Shown: positions 12,001 through 22,080 of the stretch, in pieces | Position numbering within the stretch: position 1 is the stretch's first letter | Layout: every line of letters begins with the position of its first letter | Assembly (NCBI RefSeq): GCF_020497125.1 | Contig: NC_059084.1 | Location: 3,313,501 to 3,377,500 of the forward strand | Source: Mauremys mutica | Taxonomy: Eukaryota > Chordata > Testudines > Geoemydidae | Direction: 5' to 3' | Length of the DNA stretch: 64,000 nucleotides | Program-made: the position numbers and the translations under genes | The notes under the pieces: generated by a model | Database searches by the model: none | Told to the model about the DNA's origin: nothing | The model's input: the letters and a program-made list of their open reading frames with translations, nothing else

Positions 12001-13872
12001 TTGGAGAATCCAACCGGCACATGAACAATCTGAGCTGACTCAAGTGCAGATGGTCCATGGGGTGGAATGAGAGTGGGGAGGAAGATGGCATCAGGGCTGG
12101 CCCCTCACATGTGTCTATCACTGGAGTGGGCAGCGGGGGTGAGGTGTGGCAGGAGAGGGGAGACTTTCTGGTAGCAGAGCCAGGCAGCAGAAGAGGGAGG
12201 TGACCCCGCCTGCACATCCCCCACCTCCTTGCACCCAACAGCCATGGGCCAGGGCTCAGCAAAGGTCTTTCCTCCAGAATTGCTGCAGAATGTTGCAGAT
12301 GCCAAGTGCAAGGCCCAGCAAGGTGCCAGGAGCAAAAGCCGGTGGCATTAGGAGTAACCAGTGGCTGGGGGCTGGGTGGGAAAGCAGGATTCCAAGCGGG
12401 GAAGGAGACACGGATACGACACATTCCCCAGAAACGAGGGGCAGCCCAAAGTTTGGCATCAGCTTAATCCCCAAGAGCCATCTACGGGCCGGCCAGGAAG
12501 CGAGACTCAGGCTGGCTCTCCCAGGCCCACTCCTCAGGCACCAGACCAACTGCTTCTTCAGGGGGACTTCGGCCTGGGTCTGGCCTGCAGGTTCCGTCCC
12601 CTCCTCTCCAGAGCGTCCGGCAGGGGTGAGGGCAAGGACCCGGCTTATTGAGGCCTAGGACGTGAGTGGTGCCAGCGGGGGGACAGACAGACACGGTCAC
12701 GGCGATACCTACGTTGCCACTTGCTGGGACCAGGGCTAGGTCCTTCTGGACCTCGTCACTGGAGAGCGAGAGCCCCATGTAGTCCCCAAGCTCCGTGAGG
12801 TTTGGGTACAGAACAGGTGGGGCTGAGGGGGGAAGAGAAAAGGACATTGTCCATTCAGAGAGCTAAGCTGAGCAGGCGCCGCCTGGGCCAGCCAGGGAGG
12901 CCCCGTCCTCCTGCCACAGGAGTCGACTGCCTCCCTTGAGATGACGAGCAATTACCCACGTCCTGCAGCCCCGAGACCCCGCGAGACAGAAGCCCTTAGC
13001 CCCACCACCCCACGGCGGGGCCCCAGTGCTCGAACTGCTGAACGTCGTCAGGCGGCTCGGCAGGTCCCTACGTTTGGCCACCCCTGTCCTGTAGCCTCAG
13101 GGCAAAGATCTGCCCTTCCCCCAGCCGTCCCCTCCCCCGCCCCTTCACCCCAAGCAGCCAGTTCACAGCCCCTCCTCACTGTGCCCAGCCTGAGGGGGGC
13201 GTGCAGCTGAGAATTAACCCTTTGTTCACTGGGCAATAAGTGCTTTCCCCTGCACCCTGAGCCGCTAGCGAAACCACTCCTGGTCTAGGAGACTGTCCCT
13301 CAAACCTGCTTCTCGTGGCGAGAGGCCGCGTCTCAGCTGGGACTTACCCGCTGCTGGCTCTGACTTCTCTGCAACCCCAGCCAGAGCCCTGGCGGCTGCA
13401 TTCGCCTGAGCCTGGGAAGAGAAGACAGACGTCACTATGTGGGACGGCAGCGGGCACGGAGAGTGGGCAGGGCTGGCACGTTTTATCACCCCACCCCCCA
13501 GCTTCTGGGGAGCTGGGATTGTCCTTGCGCTCTGTCGGTGGCTGGAGCGAATCCACGCCGTCCCTTTCAGCACCGGGTAATGGGCTGGGAGACACAGCTG
13601 GGCTGGTCACTGAAACCAAACCACAGACGAGGGGGCCCCTGCTCACTCAGTGTCCGAGGCCTTTGCTTGAAGAGGGACATAGCGCATCGCTCGGTGCAAG
13701 GCCGTCAGGGAGCACCGTCACCGCCCCGCCGCATGGATGGGGCCACACTGGAGCCTTGGCAGAAGCTGCTCCAACCGCCGAGCTTGGTGTCAACTGGACC
13801 CAAAACCCAGCCTCTTACCTGCAAGGTTTGATCCACCTTCATGTCCTCCAGTGATGGGTACAGAGCTGACAT
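8961..13872 (-). CDS. SDCBP2: SDCBP2, syntenin-2 (complete, eight exons)
   Basis: Syntenin-2 is a tandem-PDZ scaffold that binds C-termini of syndecan-type receptors and phosphoinositides at the plasma membrane and in the nucleus. Coding segments are 13819-13872, 13348-13411, 12713-12822, 11836-11970, 11217-11392, 10949-11120, 9823-9914 and 8961-9015. They total 858 bases, or 285 residues plus stop; the human protein has 292. All junctions keep frame with GT-AG introns. The start [10 protein letters not shown] matches syntenins. Two LYPxL motifs (residues 4-8 and 44-48) are of the ALIX-binding type known in syntenin-1. PDZ1 is about residues 99-180 (binding loop GLQL) and PDZ2 about 183-260 (loop GFVI). 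The protein ends MDHSLPDA, as in the family. The gene is tail-to-tail with SNPH and downstream of FKBP1A in the same direction; human makes FKBP1A-SDCBP2 read-through RNAs. Upstream non-coding exons were not located. Confidence 0.95.
9823..9914 (-). CDS. SDCBP2: SDCBP2 coding exon 7 (end of PDZ2)
   Basis: The exon is 92 nt and codes [20 protein letters not shown] then [10 protein letters not shown] and two bases of Arg. An in-frame TAG (9821-9819) directly follows, but it overlaps the donor dinucleotide, so it is intronic. Confidence 0.93.
10949..11120 (-). CDS. SDCBP2: SDCBP2 coding exon 6 (PDZ2)
   Basis: The exon is 172 nt. It codes [40 protein letters not shown] and [17 protein letters not shown], the first two thirds of PDZ2. 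The reading frame stays open into the intron, but the gtaaag donor is at 10948. Confidence 0.95.
11217..11392 (-). CDS. SDCBP2: SDCBP2 coding exon 5 (PDZ1)
   Basis: The exon is 176 nt. It codes the PDZ1 body ([44 protein letters not shown]) and ends inside a split Arg codon. Confidence 0.95.
11836..11970 (-). CDS. SDCBP2: SDCBP2 coding exon 4 (start of PDZ1)
   Basis: The exon is 135 nt, phase 0 at both ends. It codes [20 protein letters not shown] followed by [14 protein letters not shown], the first strand and carboxylate-binding loop of PDZ1. Confidence 0.95.
12713..12822 (-). CDS. SDCBP2: SDCBP2 coding exon 3
   Basis: The exon is 110 nt between ccccctcag and gtaggt. It codes the conserved [20 protein letters not shown] block, which contains the second LYPxL motif. 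Confidence 0.93.
13348..13411 (-). CDS. SDCBP2: SDCBP2 coding exon 2
   Basis: The exon is 64 nt between cttcccag and gtaagt. It codes an Ala-rich linker ([19 protein letters not shown]), a poorly conserved part of the syntenin N-terminal domain, and ends in phase 1. Confidence 0.88.
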
Positions 13873-13896
13873 GGCTGCTTCCTCCACAGGAACCAC
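13819..13896 (-). CDS. SDCBP2: SDCBP2 first coding exon (ATG at 13872)
   Basis: The acceptor ctcttacag precedes position 13896 and the donor gtaagag follows 13819. The ATG at 13872-13870 opens [18 protein letters not shown]. The 24 bases before it have no other ATG, so at least one 5' non-coding exon must lie upstream. Confidence 0.93.
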
Positions 13897-14773
13897 CTGT
13901 AAGAGGCACGCAAAGGCAAGGCTGAGACAGATGCTCTGGAGCAAACGGAGAGCAAAGGTTACATTCCTTCCCTCCCAGTTCATTGGCAAACCTTATTCGG
14001 AGCCGCCTGCCTCTCGGGACACAAAGCTCCGCACACTGCTGCATTAATATCCAGAGGCAGCATGCTGCAGGGCCAGTCTACATGGGGCTGGGCAAGTACT
14101 GGCCCCCGGTTCCCAAGTTTCAGGTTCCACTGGGGTATGTTCACGGCACACAGCCCAAGAGCTCAGAGAGACCATAAAACACTCTTGCTGGAGTGTTGCT
14201 GGTTGCAAGGTAACATTGCACTGACAGACGCCAGAACCCTCACGTACCAGTACCAGAACCAAAACCAGAGAGAGACAAAGCAGGCTGCTCCCTAAGGCAG
14301 TGATGCACAACTCACCCTGGCCTTGCTTTAAGCAGTTTCTTTCTCGCTTGCACACTTTGCTACAGCGCCCCTTAGCTTGCAAGCACGACCAGGAAACCCC
14401 GTGCAAATTAAAATGACAGCCTACAGTTCCAGCAGCTTTCAAATACACCAGCTCAAAGCAAAACCTGAGCCTAAACCACTATATTTCACCTGCCTCTGGG
14501 TTGCAGCCACAGGAAGGCTAATTCAGACCAGGTTCACCAATCTGCAGGAAACTGGCACCTGGCCCGTGTCTAGTTTGGAACATGAACGCTGTCTGGGTTC
14601 TCTTAGCCACACTGGGCACAACTCTGCACCCAAGTAGCCAAAGCAAAAGTGAGCAGCCCAACCATCACCCTGTAATCTGCTCAGCCTTCATGGGCAAAAA
14701 GCCCCAGCGGGGGCATGAGTGTAGGATGGGATCATGGCCAGGCCGCCATATGTGATTCACATTGGTGCTACAG

Positions 14774-14793
14774 CATGCGCGCGCACACGCACA

Positions 14794-14824
<31 letters not shown>

Positions 14825-14852
14825 TCTCTCTCTCTCTCTCTCCCTCCCCCCC
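14774..14852. repeat. Compound (AC)n-(CT)n microsatellite
   Basis: A CG/CA-rich start runs into a pure AC tract to about 14824, then a CT tract to about 14842 and a C run. Confidence 0.95.
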
Positions 14853-15007
14853 CGCGTTTCAGTGGAAATTGCCAGGGGAATAAGGTTTTTGTCAGGCTGC
14901 GTCATGCCTGGTTCAAATTCTTCCCTGGTCGTGTCAGTGCCCGTGCCACCCCTCACAATTAAAACCACATTGTGGCCTCCTGCAGCTTGGGGCTCTCATT
15001 TTGTGCA

Positions 15008-15150
15008 CCTGTATCACATCTCCAATCAGTGCCGCAAGCTATTCATAGCCAGGTGGGGAAACTGAGGCAGGAGGTGGTGCCGGCCTGGCCCACGGTTGCA
15101 CAGGAAGTCTGTGACAGTGCCAGGAATAGACCAACACCCCCCGGAGCAGC
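15008..15150 (+). mobile_element. MIR/CORE-type SINE fragment
   Basis: It contains GGTGGGGAAACTGAGGCAGG and GCACAGGAAGTCTGTGACAG in the order typical of old amniote CORE/MIR-type SINEs. Boundaries are approximate. Confidence 0.55.
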
Positions 15151-15794
15151 CTGCCAGTCTAATGACCGCAGCCCTGCCCGGGGCGTCTGCAAACCAAGCG
15201 GTTGCTGCTGCACGAAACCGGCGCCATGTGTCAGACTTTTGTTCTTTGTGTTTTGCTGGCGTCCAACCTCTGCTGGTAACGACCCAAGTTCTGTGGCGTT
15301 AGCGGGTGTGACCTGCTGGCTGAATAGCTGCCTCTGTGCCATTAATACCCACAGAATAAACAGGCAGCGGGGGCGGGCGCCTGCCCTGGAGTCCGATTTC
15401 CCCACGGCCATGAGCCAACCCCGCACCGGGCGCTCAGGGCACAGGCGGCCTGTGTCAGCAGGCGCTGCCCATGAAAAGCTCCCATTCAAACAGGTTGGTC
15501 ACGTGAAGCCTGGAACTGATACAACTTTGGGGCCAGGCCAAGTCTCTGCAGCATCACATGATTGGTTTCTGCACGTAAAAGGCAGGCACCCTAATGGCAG
15601 AACATCTTAAAGGGACAGGACCCCTTTTCTCTCTCGCCTGGGCACCTCCACCACCCGAGAAGGCTGCCACAGCTCCTATTTTTGGTAATGCTGTTATCTG
15701 CCCCCTGGCTCTGCCCCGCTTTAAAACTCTTCTCCTGCAGGGTGCGCCAGTGGGCTTCTGACGGGGTGGTGGTATGTCTTTTTATGCACATCTG

Positions 15795-15797
<3 letters not shown>

Positions 15798-15882
<85 letters not shown>
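15798..15882. repeat. (TG)42 microsatellite
   Basis: This is 85 bases of uninterrupted TG. It is the longest pure microsatellite in the window and probably polymorphic. Confidence 0.98.
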
Positions 15883-15888
<6 letters not shown>

Positions 15889-16005
15889 GCACATCTGTCC
15901 CTCTGCGTGTGTGAGAGAGAGCCAGCAATGGAGCCTATGAATGAAGCACAGGGGAGGATAAGAAAATACTGTTTGCAGCCTCAGCCCCTGAGCTCCCAGT
16001 CCCTG

Positions 16006-16025
16006 ACACACACACACACACACAC
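16006..16025. repeat. (CA)n microsatellite
   Basis: A perfect CA tract of about 20 bases lies about 125 bp from the long TG tract. Confidence 0.9.
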
Positions 16026-16054
16026 CCTCCCTCCTCTCTCTCTGTCTTTAAGGG

Positions 16055-16245
16055 CTTCACCCTCGAAACAGTCCTGTGCAGTAGAGACGTGCTATGACCT
16101 CCCTTTTACAGCTGGGAGACTGAGGCACAGATCTCATAGGTGATTTGCCCAAGGTCACACAGGCGGACATGGCAGAGCCAGGATTTGCACCCAGGTCACC
16201 AGAGTCCTAGGCTAACAACCACTGGGCCAGCCTCCCTCTGCTCTA
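16055..16245 (+). mobile_element. MIR/CORE-type SINE
   Basis: It carries CTCCCTTTTACAGCTGGGAG, ACTGAGGCACAGA, TTGCCCAAGGTCACACAGG and AGCCAGGATTTGCACCCAGG, the ordered core of an amniote MIR-type SINE. Confidence 0.75.
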
Positions 16246-18539
16246 CCTAAGGCACAAATGGGGGAATACACCGGGATACCGGCACAAGCAATAGCATATT
16301 TCTGTGGCAAGTGATGGGCTGATGGCAAAGCACCCACTGCTGTCAACGGCTGGGGGAAGTAACCTCGGCCCGCAGCCCCACTGGCGGCAGGGTGCTAGGG
16401 ATTACGGCAGCAACCTGGGGTTTATTGCTGTGCTCGGACTCTAGCCCGAGGAGGTGCAGAACTGCGGGTTTTTCTCTGACCAGCTTCTCGCCTCTCCCAG
16501 CCAGGGTAGCGCTGTGAGGGCTTCCCCCAAGAACCAAGTGAAAACCTGCTTTTTACCAGGCCACGCTCCCACTCTCACCTCCCCCAGTGTATTGAGACGA
16601 GCCCAGACTACAATGACACCAACGCAACAGAGGAATCTCCCTAGGCCTGTGGAGGTCTAGCCTGCCGGCTGGCCTCAGGCAAAGCTGCCATTGGCTGCAG
16701 CTGGAGTGATGGGAAACCCGGCAGGGGAGGAGAGGGGAGGCAGGGGTGGGATACATGCGACTCCTTGTTTACTCAGCGGTGTAGCTTTACTTTCTGCCGT
16801 CCTGCGCTCTGGCCTGACCCTCCCCTAAAGATTCCGGGCCAAGTGCTGAGTGGGTGTAAATGCATGCGAGGCTCCTGGTTACACCTGGAAAGAATCCGGC
16901 CTTCTGCACATTCTGACCCTACAGAACAAAAACCAGCTGCTCGGGGTCTCAGGCCAAGCTCCTAGGTGTCCAACTCCCATTGAACTCGCTGAAATACGGC
17001 CCTGAGCCTGCGTCCCTGCCGGTCACACGCTGCCCTGGTGAGCTGGCCAGCCTGCTTTTCAATGCCCCAGTGACGCAGGGGGTGGGTTTTCCACCCACGT
17101 CCCTCAGACACTATCAGCTGATCTAATAGCAAAGGTAAAGGCTGGCCCTGCCCAGTTTGTCACACGGTGCCATCAGCCGCCCCGTGGGCCGTTACTGCTC
17201 TGCAGGTCCACGATTCCCCAAGCCAGGGATTAGTCAGAACCAAGCAGACGATGTTCTGGAGTCGTCGCTTTATTCCCCCCCACTAGCAGGGCTCCCGCTT
17301 ACAAAGGCATGTCGAGTGCAGCCCCTGGCTCTGAAAACACAACCCGCAAGGTCGGGAGCTCCCGAATGACGTGACCTGGTGGAATAAATGCCATGACCAT
17401 GGCCACTGACTAAAAGGGCCAAGATTTCAGAACAGCAGCACACTCCTGAGGCCAGAGAGAAAACCACCACCCTGGGTCCTGATGCCCCGCACTGGGACAG
17501 ACCTCAGCCCTTCTGGAACACGGAAATACCCAAAAACCCTCAAGTGCCCAGGAATTCAGAGCTAAAGCACAGATGTAGCAGGAATTCATTAACTTCACTC
17601 ACAGCTCCAGCCAGTGAAGGCATCTGGAAAACAGACTCCAGCCTGAGCTGCGTCAACGTTCCCATCTTCCCCGTCCCTGGCACTAATCCTGTAGGAGAAA
17701 CTTCAGGATCAAGCCTGAGTCCAGTGAAATCAGCTGCTGAGTGACTCCAGTGGGAGCAGATGGGGCCTCAAAGTGACTCCAGGGTGGATGGAAATGTACC
17801 AGGGGAAAAAAATCCACCTCGTTGTAGCACCATTCCACCAGCTTTGGACGCGCGATACTAACCATCAAGGGATGCAGATTCCGAAGCCGAACGGGGCGAT
17901 TTCCCAGCAACAAGAACAGAGCCCCCTTCACACAAGCCCCACAGGGGCCTGAGCAATTTCCCGCGATGGGGCAAAGGGCTCGGGCCACCTCCTCAATATG
18001 TGGCAAGTGTCAGAATTCAGTTGGAGTCCGTGGACCTAGGACAATTGACATCGGCTGAGGGCCTGTCTCCAGAGGTTCCAGTGCTCAGCACACACGGCTG
18101 GGCCCAGACGTTCCCGTGTTCGGCTCCCAGCAGCGACCTGTGTGACCCGTCAGGCAGCTTTTTGAAGGTGCTCAGCCCCCACTGTGCACCCCAGGTGATG
18201 CTCCCTTTTGACAGTCTGGCCCTCTGTTGTGACAGGAGCACTTGGGGCTCGCACTGGTCCCAGCGGAAGTGCCGCCAGCAGAGAGCAGAATCTGTGCCTA
18301 TAACTCGCTCAGTTAGAGCAGGTGAAAGCACCTTGTCTCAGCCTGGTGGAAAAAACTAGACTTCATCCCATCCAGCACCTGCCAGCCAAGCGTCCCAGAG
18401 AGGAGAAACCCAGCTGGGCAAACCAAGCTTTGCTGCTCCGTGGCGTCGAATGCAGAGCTGGGCTGAACCTGAGCCCACAACAAACCCCTGGGCTTGATTA
18501 GCAAACGGTAAATACCCCCGATGGCCTGTGATGGGATGT

Positions 18540-18868
18540 TAGATGGGGCGGGATCTGAGTTACTACAGAGAATTCTTTCCTGGCTGTCTGGCTGGTGGGT
18601 CTTGCCCACATGCTCAGGGTTTAGCTGATCGCTGTATTTGGGGTCGGGAAGGAATTTTCCTCCAGGGCAGATTGGCAGAGGCCCTGGGGTTTTTTTACCT
18701 TCCTTTGCAGCATGGGGCACGGGTCACTTGCTGGAGGATTCTCTGCACCTTGAAGTCTTTAAACCACGATTTGAGGACTTCAACAGCTCAGACATAGGTT
18801 AGGGGCTTGTTACAGGAGCAGGTGGGTGAGATTCTGTGGCCTGCGTTGTGCAGGAGGTCAGACTAGAC
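18540..18868 (+). mobile_element. CR1-like LINE 3' region, sense
   Basis: It contains GGGTCGGGAAGGAATTTTCC, CAGGGCAGATTGGCAGAG, the CACCTTGAAGTCTTTAAACC segment and GGAGGTCAGACTAGAC. I recognise this as a widespread sauropsid CR1-type tail. It is broken at 18868 by a hAT element. A short CTATGACTCTATGATTCTA remnant of its microsatellite-like end follows at 19167-19186. Confidence 0.75.
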
Positions 18869-19166
18869 CAGGGGTAGGCAATCTATGGCACGGGTGCCGA
18901 AGGCGGCACGCAAGCTGATTTTCAGTGGCACTCACACTGCCTGGGTCATGGCCACTGCTCTGGGAGCTCTGTATTTTAATTTAATTTTAAATTAAGTTTC
19001 TTAAACATTTTAAAAACCTTATTTACTTTACATACAACAATAGTTTAGTTCTATATTATAGACTTATAGAAAGAGACCTTCTACAAACGTTAAAATGTAT
19101 GACTGGCACGCGAAACCTTACATTAGAGTGAATAAATGAAGACTCGGCACAGCACTGCTGAACGGT
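18869..19166 (+). mobile_element. hAT-type non-autonomous element, copy 2
   Basis: The left end is CAGGGGTAGGCAATC and the body is the same as copies 1 and 3. The last roughly 13 bases of the right terminus are missing and the sequence passes straight into the CR1-like end. A deletion therefore removed the right terminus and part of the host repeat. The left flanking octamer is gactagac. Confidence 0.85.
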
Positions 19167-19794
19167 CTATGACTCTATGATTCTAAGGAAACCGAACAGC
19201 CCAAAGAAGGAGCAGTGGGATGGGGGGAGCAGGTGAAGCTTAGTGCATCCCTCCCGCTCTCTTGCTGAAGGGGTGTCCCGCCTTACCTGGCAGACAGCTC
19301 CGGAGCAGGTTTCTCTTCTCCAGCACACTCTGCCTTCCTCTTCCAAAGGTCTGTGATTTTATAATAGCAGCAAAACACAGGTGCTGCCTGCCTGGGAGGG
19401 GCGTCACCCAATCAGCTGACAACGGAGTCACCAGAGAGGAATTCAGCAGCCCAGGAAACAGGCAGGTGCAGGAAAGAGGAAGCCAAGCTCCATCCCTGCT
19501 CCACACTGGCAAAGTGTGCGAGGATCACCCAGGCCCAAAGCAAGGAGCGGGTGGGTCTGAGACTCAGGCTGCTCCGTGCAGGAAACCTGGCGTCACGGCC
19601 TCTTGGGTGCATTGCTTCAGCCGGGCACGAGCCTGGCGCTTTTTCTAGCACAGACAGTTCGTATCACACAGGTCCCAAGAACTAAAAGGGCCCCTTGGCT
19701 CCAGGAGTCAGGATCTGGCTGGAAGGCAGGTCTAGTCTGGGGGACGGCTTCTCCTAGCCTATCTGCAAGGCCTATGTCAGACACTGGCACCCCC

Positions 19795-19912
19795 TTAGGG
19801 AGGCAGCGTAGCCTAGTGCTGTGGCTACAGGTCATAGGACCAGGGCTGACTCCTGGCTCTGACACCCATGCTATGGCCTTGAGTAAGTCACTTCCTGGCT
19901 CCACACTGGGAT
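19795..19912 (+). mobile_element. MIR-type SINE fragment
   Basis: It contains GCAGCGTAGCCTAGTGCTGT, GACTCCTGGCTCTGACAC and CTTGAGTAAGTCACTTCC, which is the 5' MIR-like arrangement. Confidence 0.65.
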
Positions 19913-21904
19913 TGGTGATACACAACCCTTCACTCCCACGCGCCAGCGCCGTCGTTGAAAAGTCTTTGCAGTTGCATGTGACCATTTGGGACATTTTTAA
20001 AGCTGTTGCAAAGCCCTGTTTTCTCTAGCAACAAGGTCCCATCTTTGTCTAGCACGTCGGCCAGCCTGGGCACCACCGATAGCGCCAAGACACGAGGGCT
20101 GGGACAGCATGGTGATCAGTACCTTAGCCATCCTGGTGAGAACAGAACAGCTACAATGGCCCCAAATCTGCACTTGGGTCCATGGCTGCAAGTTGTGTGG
20201 CCTGGTAACGTTGATACAAAGCAACACAAACAGGCACACCCAGGGTGCAGTTAATACCGGAGCTGCCTGACCGCCCAGTTGCTGAAGGTGAGAAATGCAC
20301 GTCAGAGTCCATTGGCTTTAAAGAGCTCCGGCCGAGCCGCCACTTCCAGCTGCCGCGTCTGCAGCACGAAGCCTGACGGTGTCATAGCCCTGCAGTCAGG
20401 GACAATGTGTCCCTGGATACTAATTCATGACATACTATTCTAACTGCTCAGCATTGCAATGAGACGGTGACAGTTCTCAGGGTCCCCAGGGCTGTGAGTC
20501 ACCTTGTTACCCCGGCCTCCAGAGGGCGGGAGACTCGCTTGTTCTTGGCTGGGTGGCAGCTCCTACCACCACCAGCCTCTCAGCCGCTCCCTCTCCTCTG
20601 GGCTCTGCCGTGCTGGTTAACAATACGTGGCCTCAAGGCCCTTTGACTCGTCCCCTGTGATATCCAGCCCCTGACACTGGCTACTCACAGAAATCCCAGA
20701 CCCTCTGCCCCCCAAGGTGCCGTGTACCCCCGTTGACTAGGTTTGGCTTAAATCTCCATTCCTGTATAGCACCGCACTTGTGAGCCCGTCCAGTACAACA
20801 ACAGGGGGGTGATTTAAGAAAGACTAAAGCTTTGACTAGACACAATAGAGCCTGATGGAAACAAATGGTTACAATACAAAACACCAAGCTGGGCCTACTC
20901 GTATTAATGGTTCGCTTTCCTAGCTAATAAAGTAGGGCCGTTCCCCCTCCCCACAGAGTTCAGTTTGGTGCTGAGCTGGCTGGCTTCCCAAGGCCATGAA
21001 AGCAGCCCTGCTCCCCAAAGGGTTTCCGTAATGAATGGATCCAGAATGCATCTCCTGCCTCTATGTTATACTGAAAACAGCCAGGGCGAACCCCGGCCTT
21101 GCTGTGCGTTTCCTTTTTCACCTTCAAGTGGTTTCACTTGTTTGCTGTTGCAGCTGGTGGTTTTTTTCCATTGAACATGTATTGCACAAGGCTACACAAT
21201 TGAGCCAGGCATTACATCACCAGCTAAAAAGGACGGGGTGACAACACCACCCTGCCCGAATGGGCCGTCACCGAGACACATTATCCCCTGGGTCTCATTT
21301 CTAGCGCCCAGTCTATAAAGCACACGTTCAATATAAATACATTACTCCTTAACTATTACCCACATATACAGCTCGTAATGATTGTGACGCTTGACAAGCT
21401 CTGAGCTTTCTGTAGCTCCCTGTGACTCTTTATGGCTAAATAGCCTGTAAGATGTGTGTTTGTGTAGTGGGTTTGGCAGGGCTGAGGTGAGAGTTGTTTG
21501 CAAAGCTCAGGGGACCCTTTGCTAAGGGGTGTCTGTGTGACATTGATGCAGTAGGTTAGCCCACGGGTGCAGGTCTGGGCTCTCTTTTCTGGCCAGGGTG
21601 TCTCCTGCCACGTTTGCTTTCCCTTTGATGTGCACAGTCTCCAGGTGCTATTCCTGCAGCCCTGTGCACCAGCGCAACACCTAGAGCTGGGACCTTCGGG
21701 CCTGAATGCGCAGTGATCTGTTACCCCCCTAATTTTCTGTTGCACAGCTAATGGTTTAACTGTTTGCCTGCCCCATTGCACACTCATTCGCTGACAGGGT
21801 AGTTTTAGTCAATTGGGGTGAATGCAATGGGGTGGTTTTTGTTGCTTTTCCTTCTTTGCATTAGAACTGCCCCCAGTCTGGTATTGGATGCAGCTGTACC
21901 CAGT

Positions 21905-22080
21905 GTTAATTAATCCTCACCACCCCCACTGCAGGCAGCACTAATAAGCCCATTCAACAGATGGGAAAACTGAGTTACTCAAGACTGTACGAGTCAGTGG
22001 CAGAGTCAGGAAAAGAGCCCAGGATTCCTGATGCTCAGGCTTGTGCTTATCTGCTAGACACTGCTCTGTCTCTGGTCATG
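21905..22080 (+). mobile_element. MIR/CORE-type SINE
   Basis: It contains AACAGATGGGAAAACTGAG and AGTGGCAGAGTCAGGAAAAG followed by a CTAGACACTGCTCTGTCTC end. Confidence 0.6.

Noticed and set aside
11876..12424. 182-residue - strand open frame between SDCBP2 exons
   Set aside because: It is intronic, in a different frame from exon 4, and has no family resemblance.
15799..16143. Open frame with a Cys-Val repeat
   Set aside because: It is the translation of the TG microsatellite.
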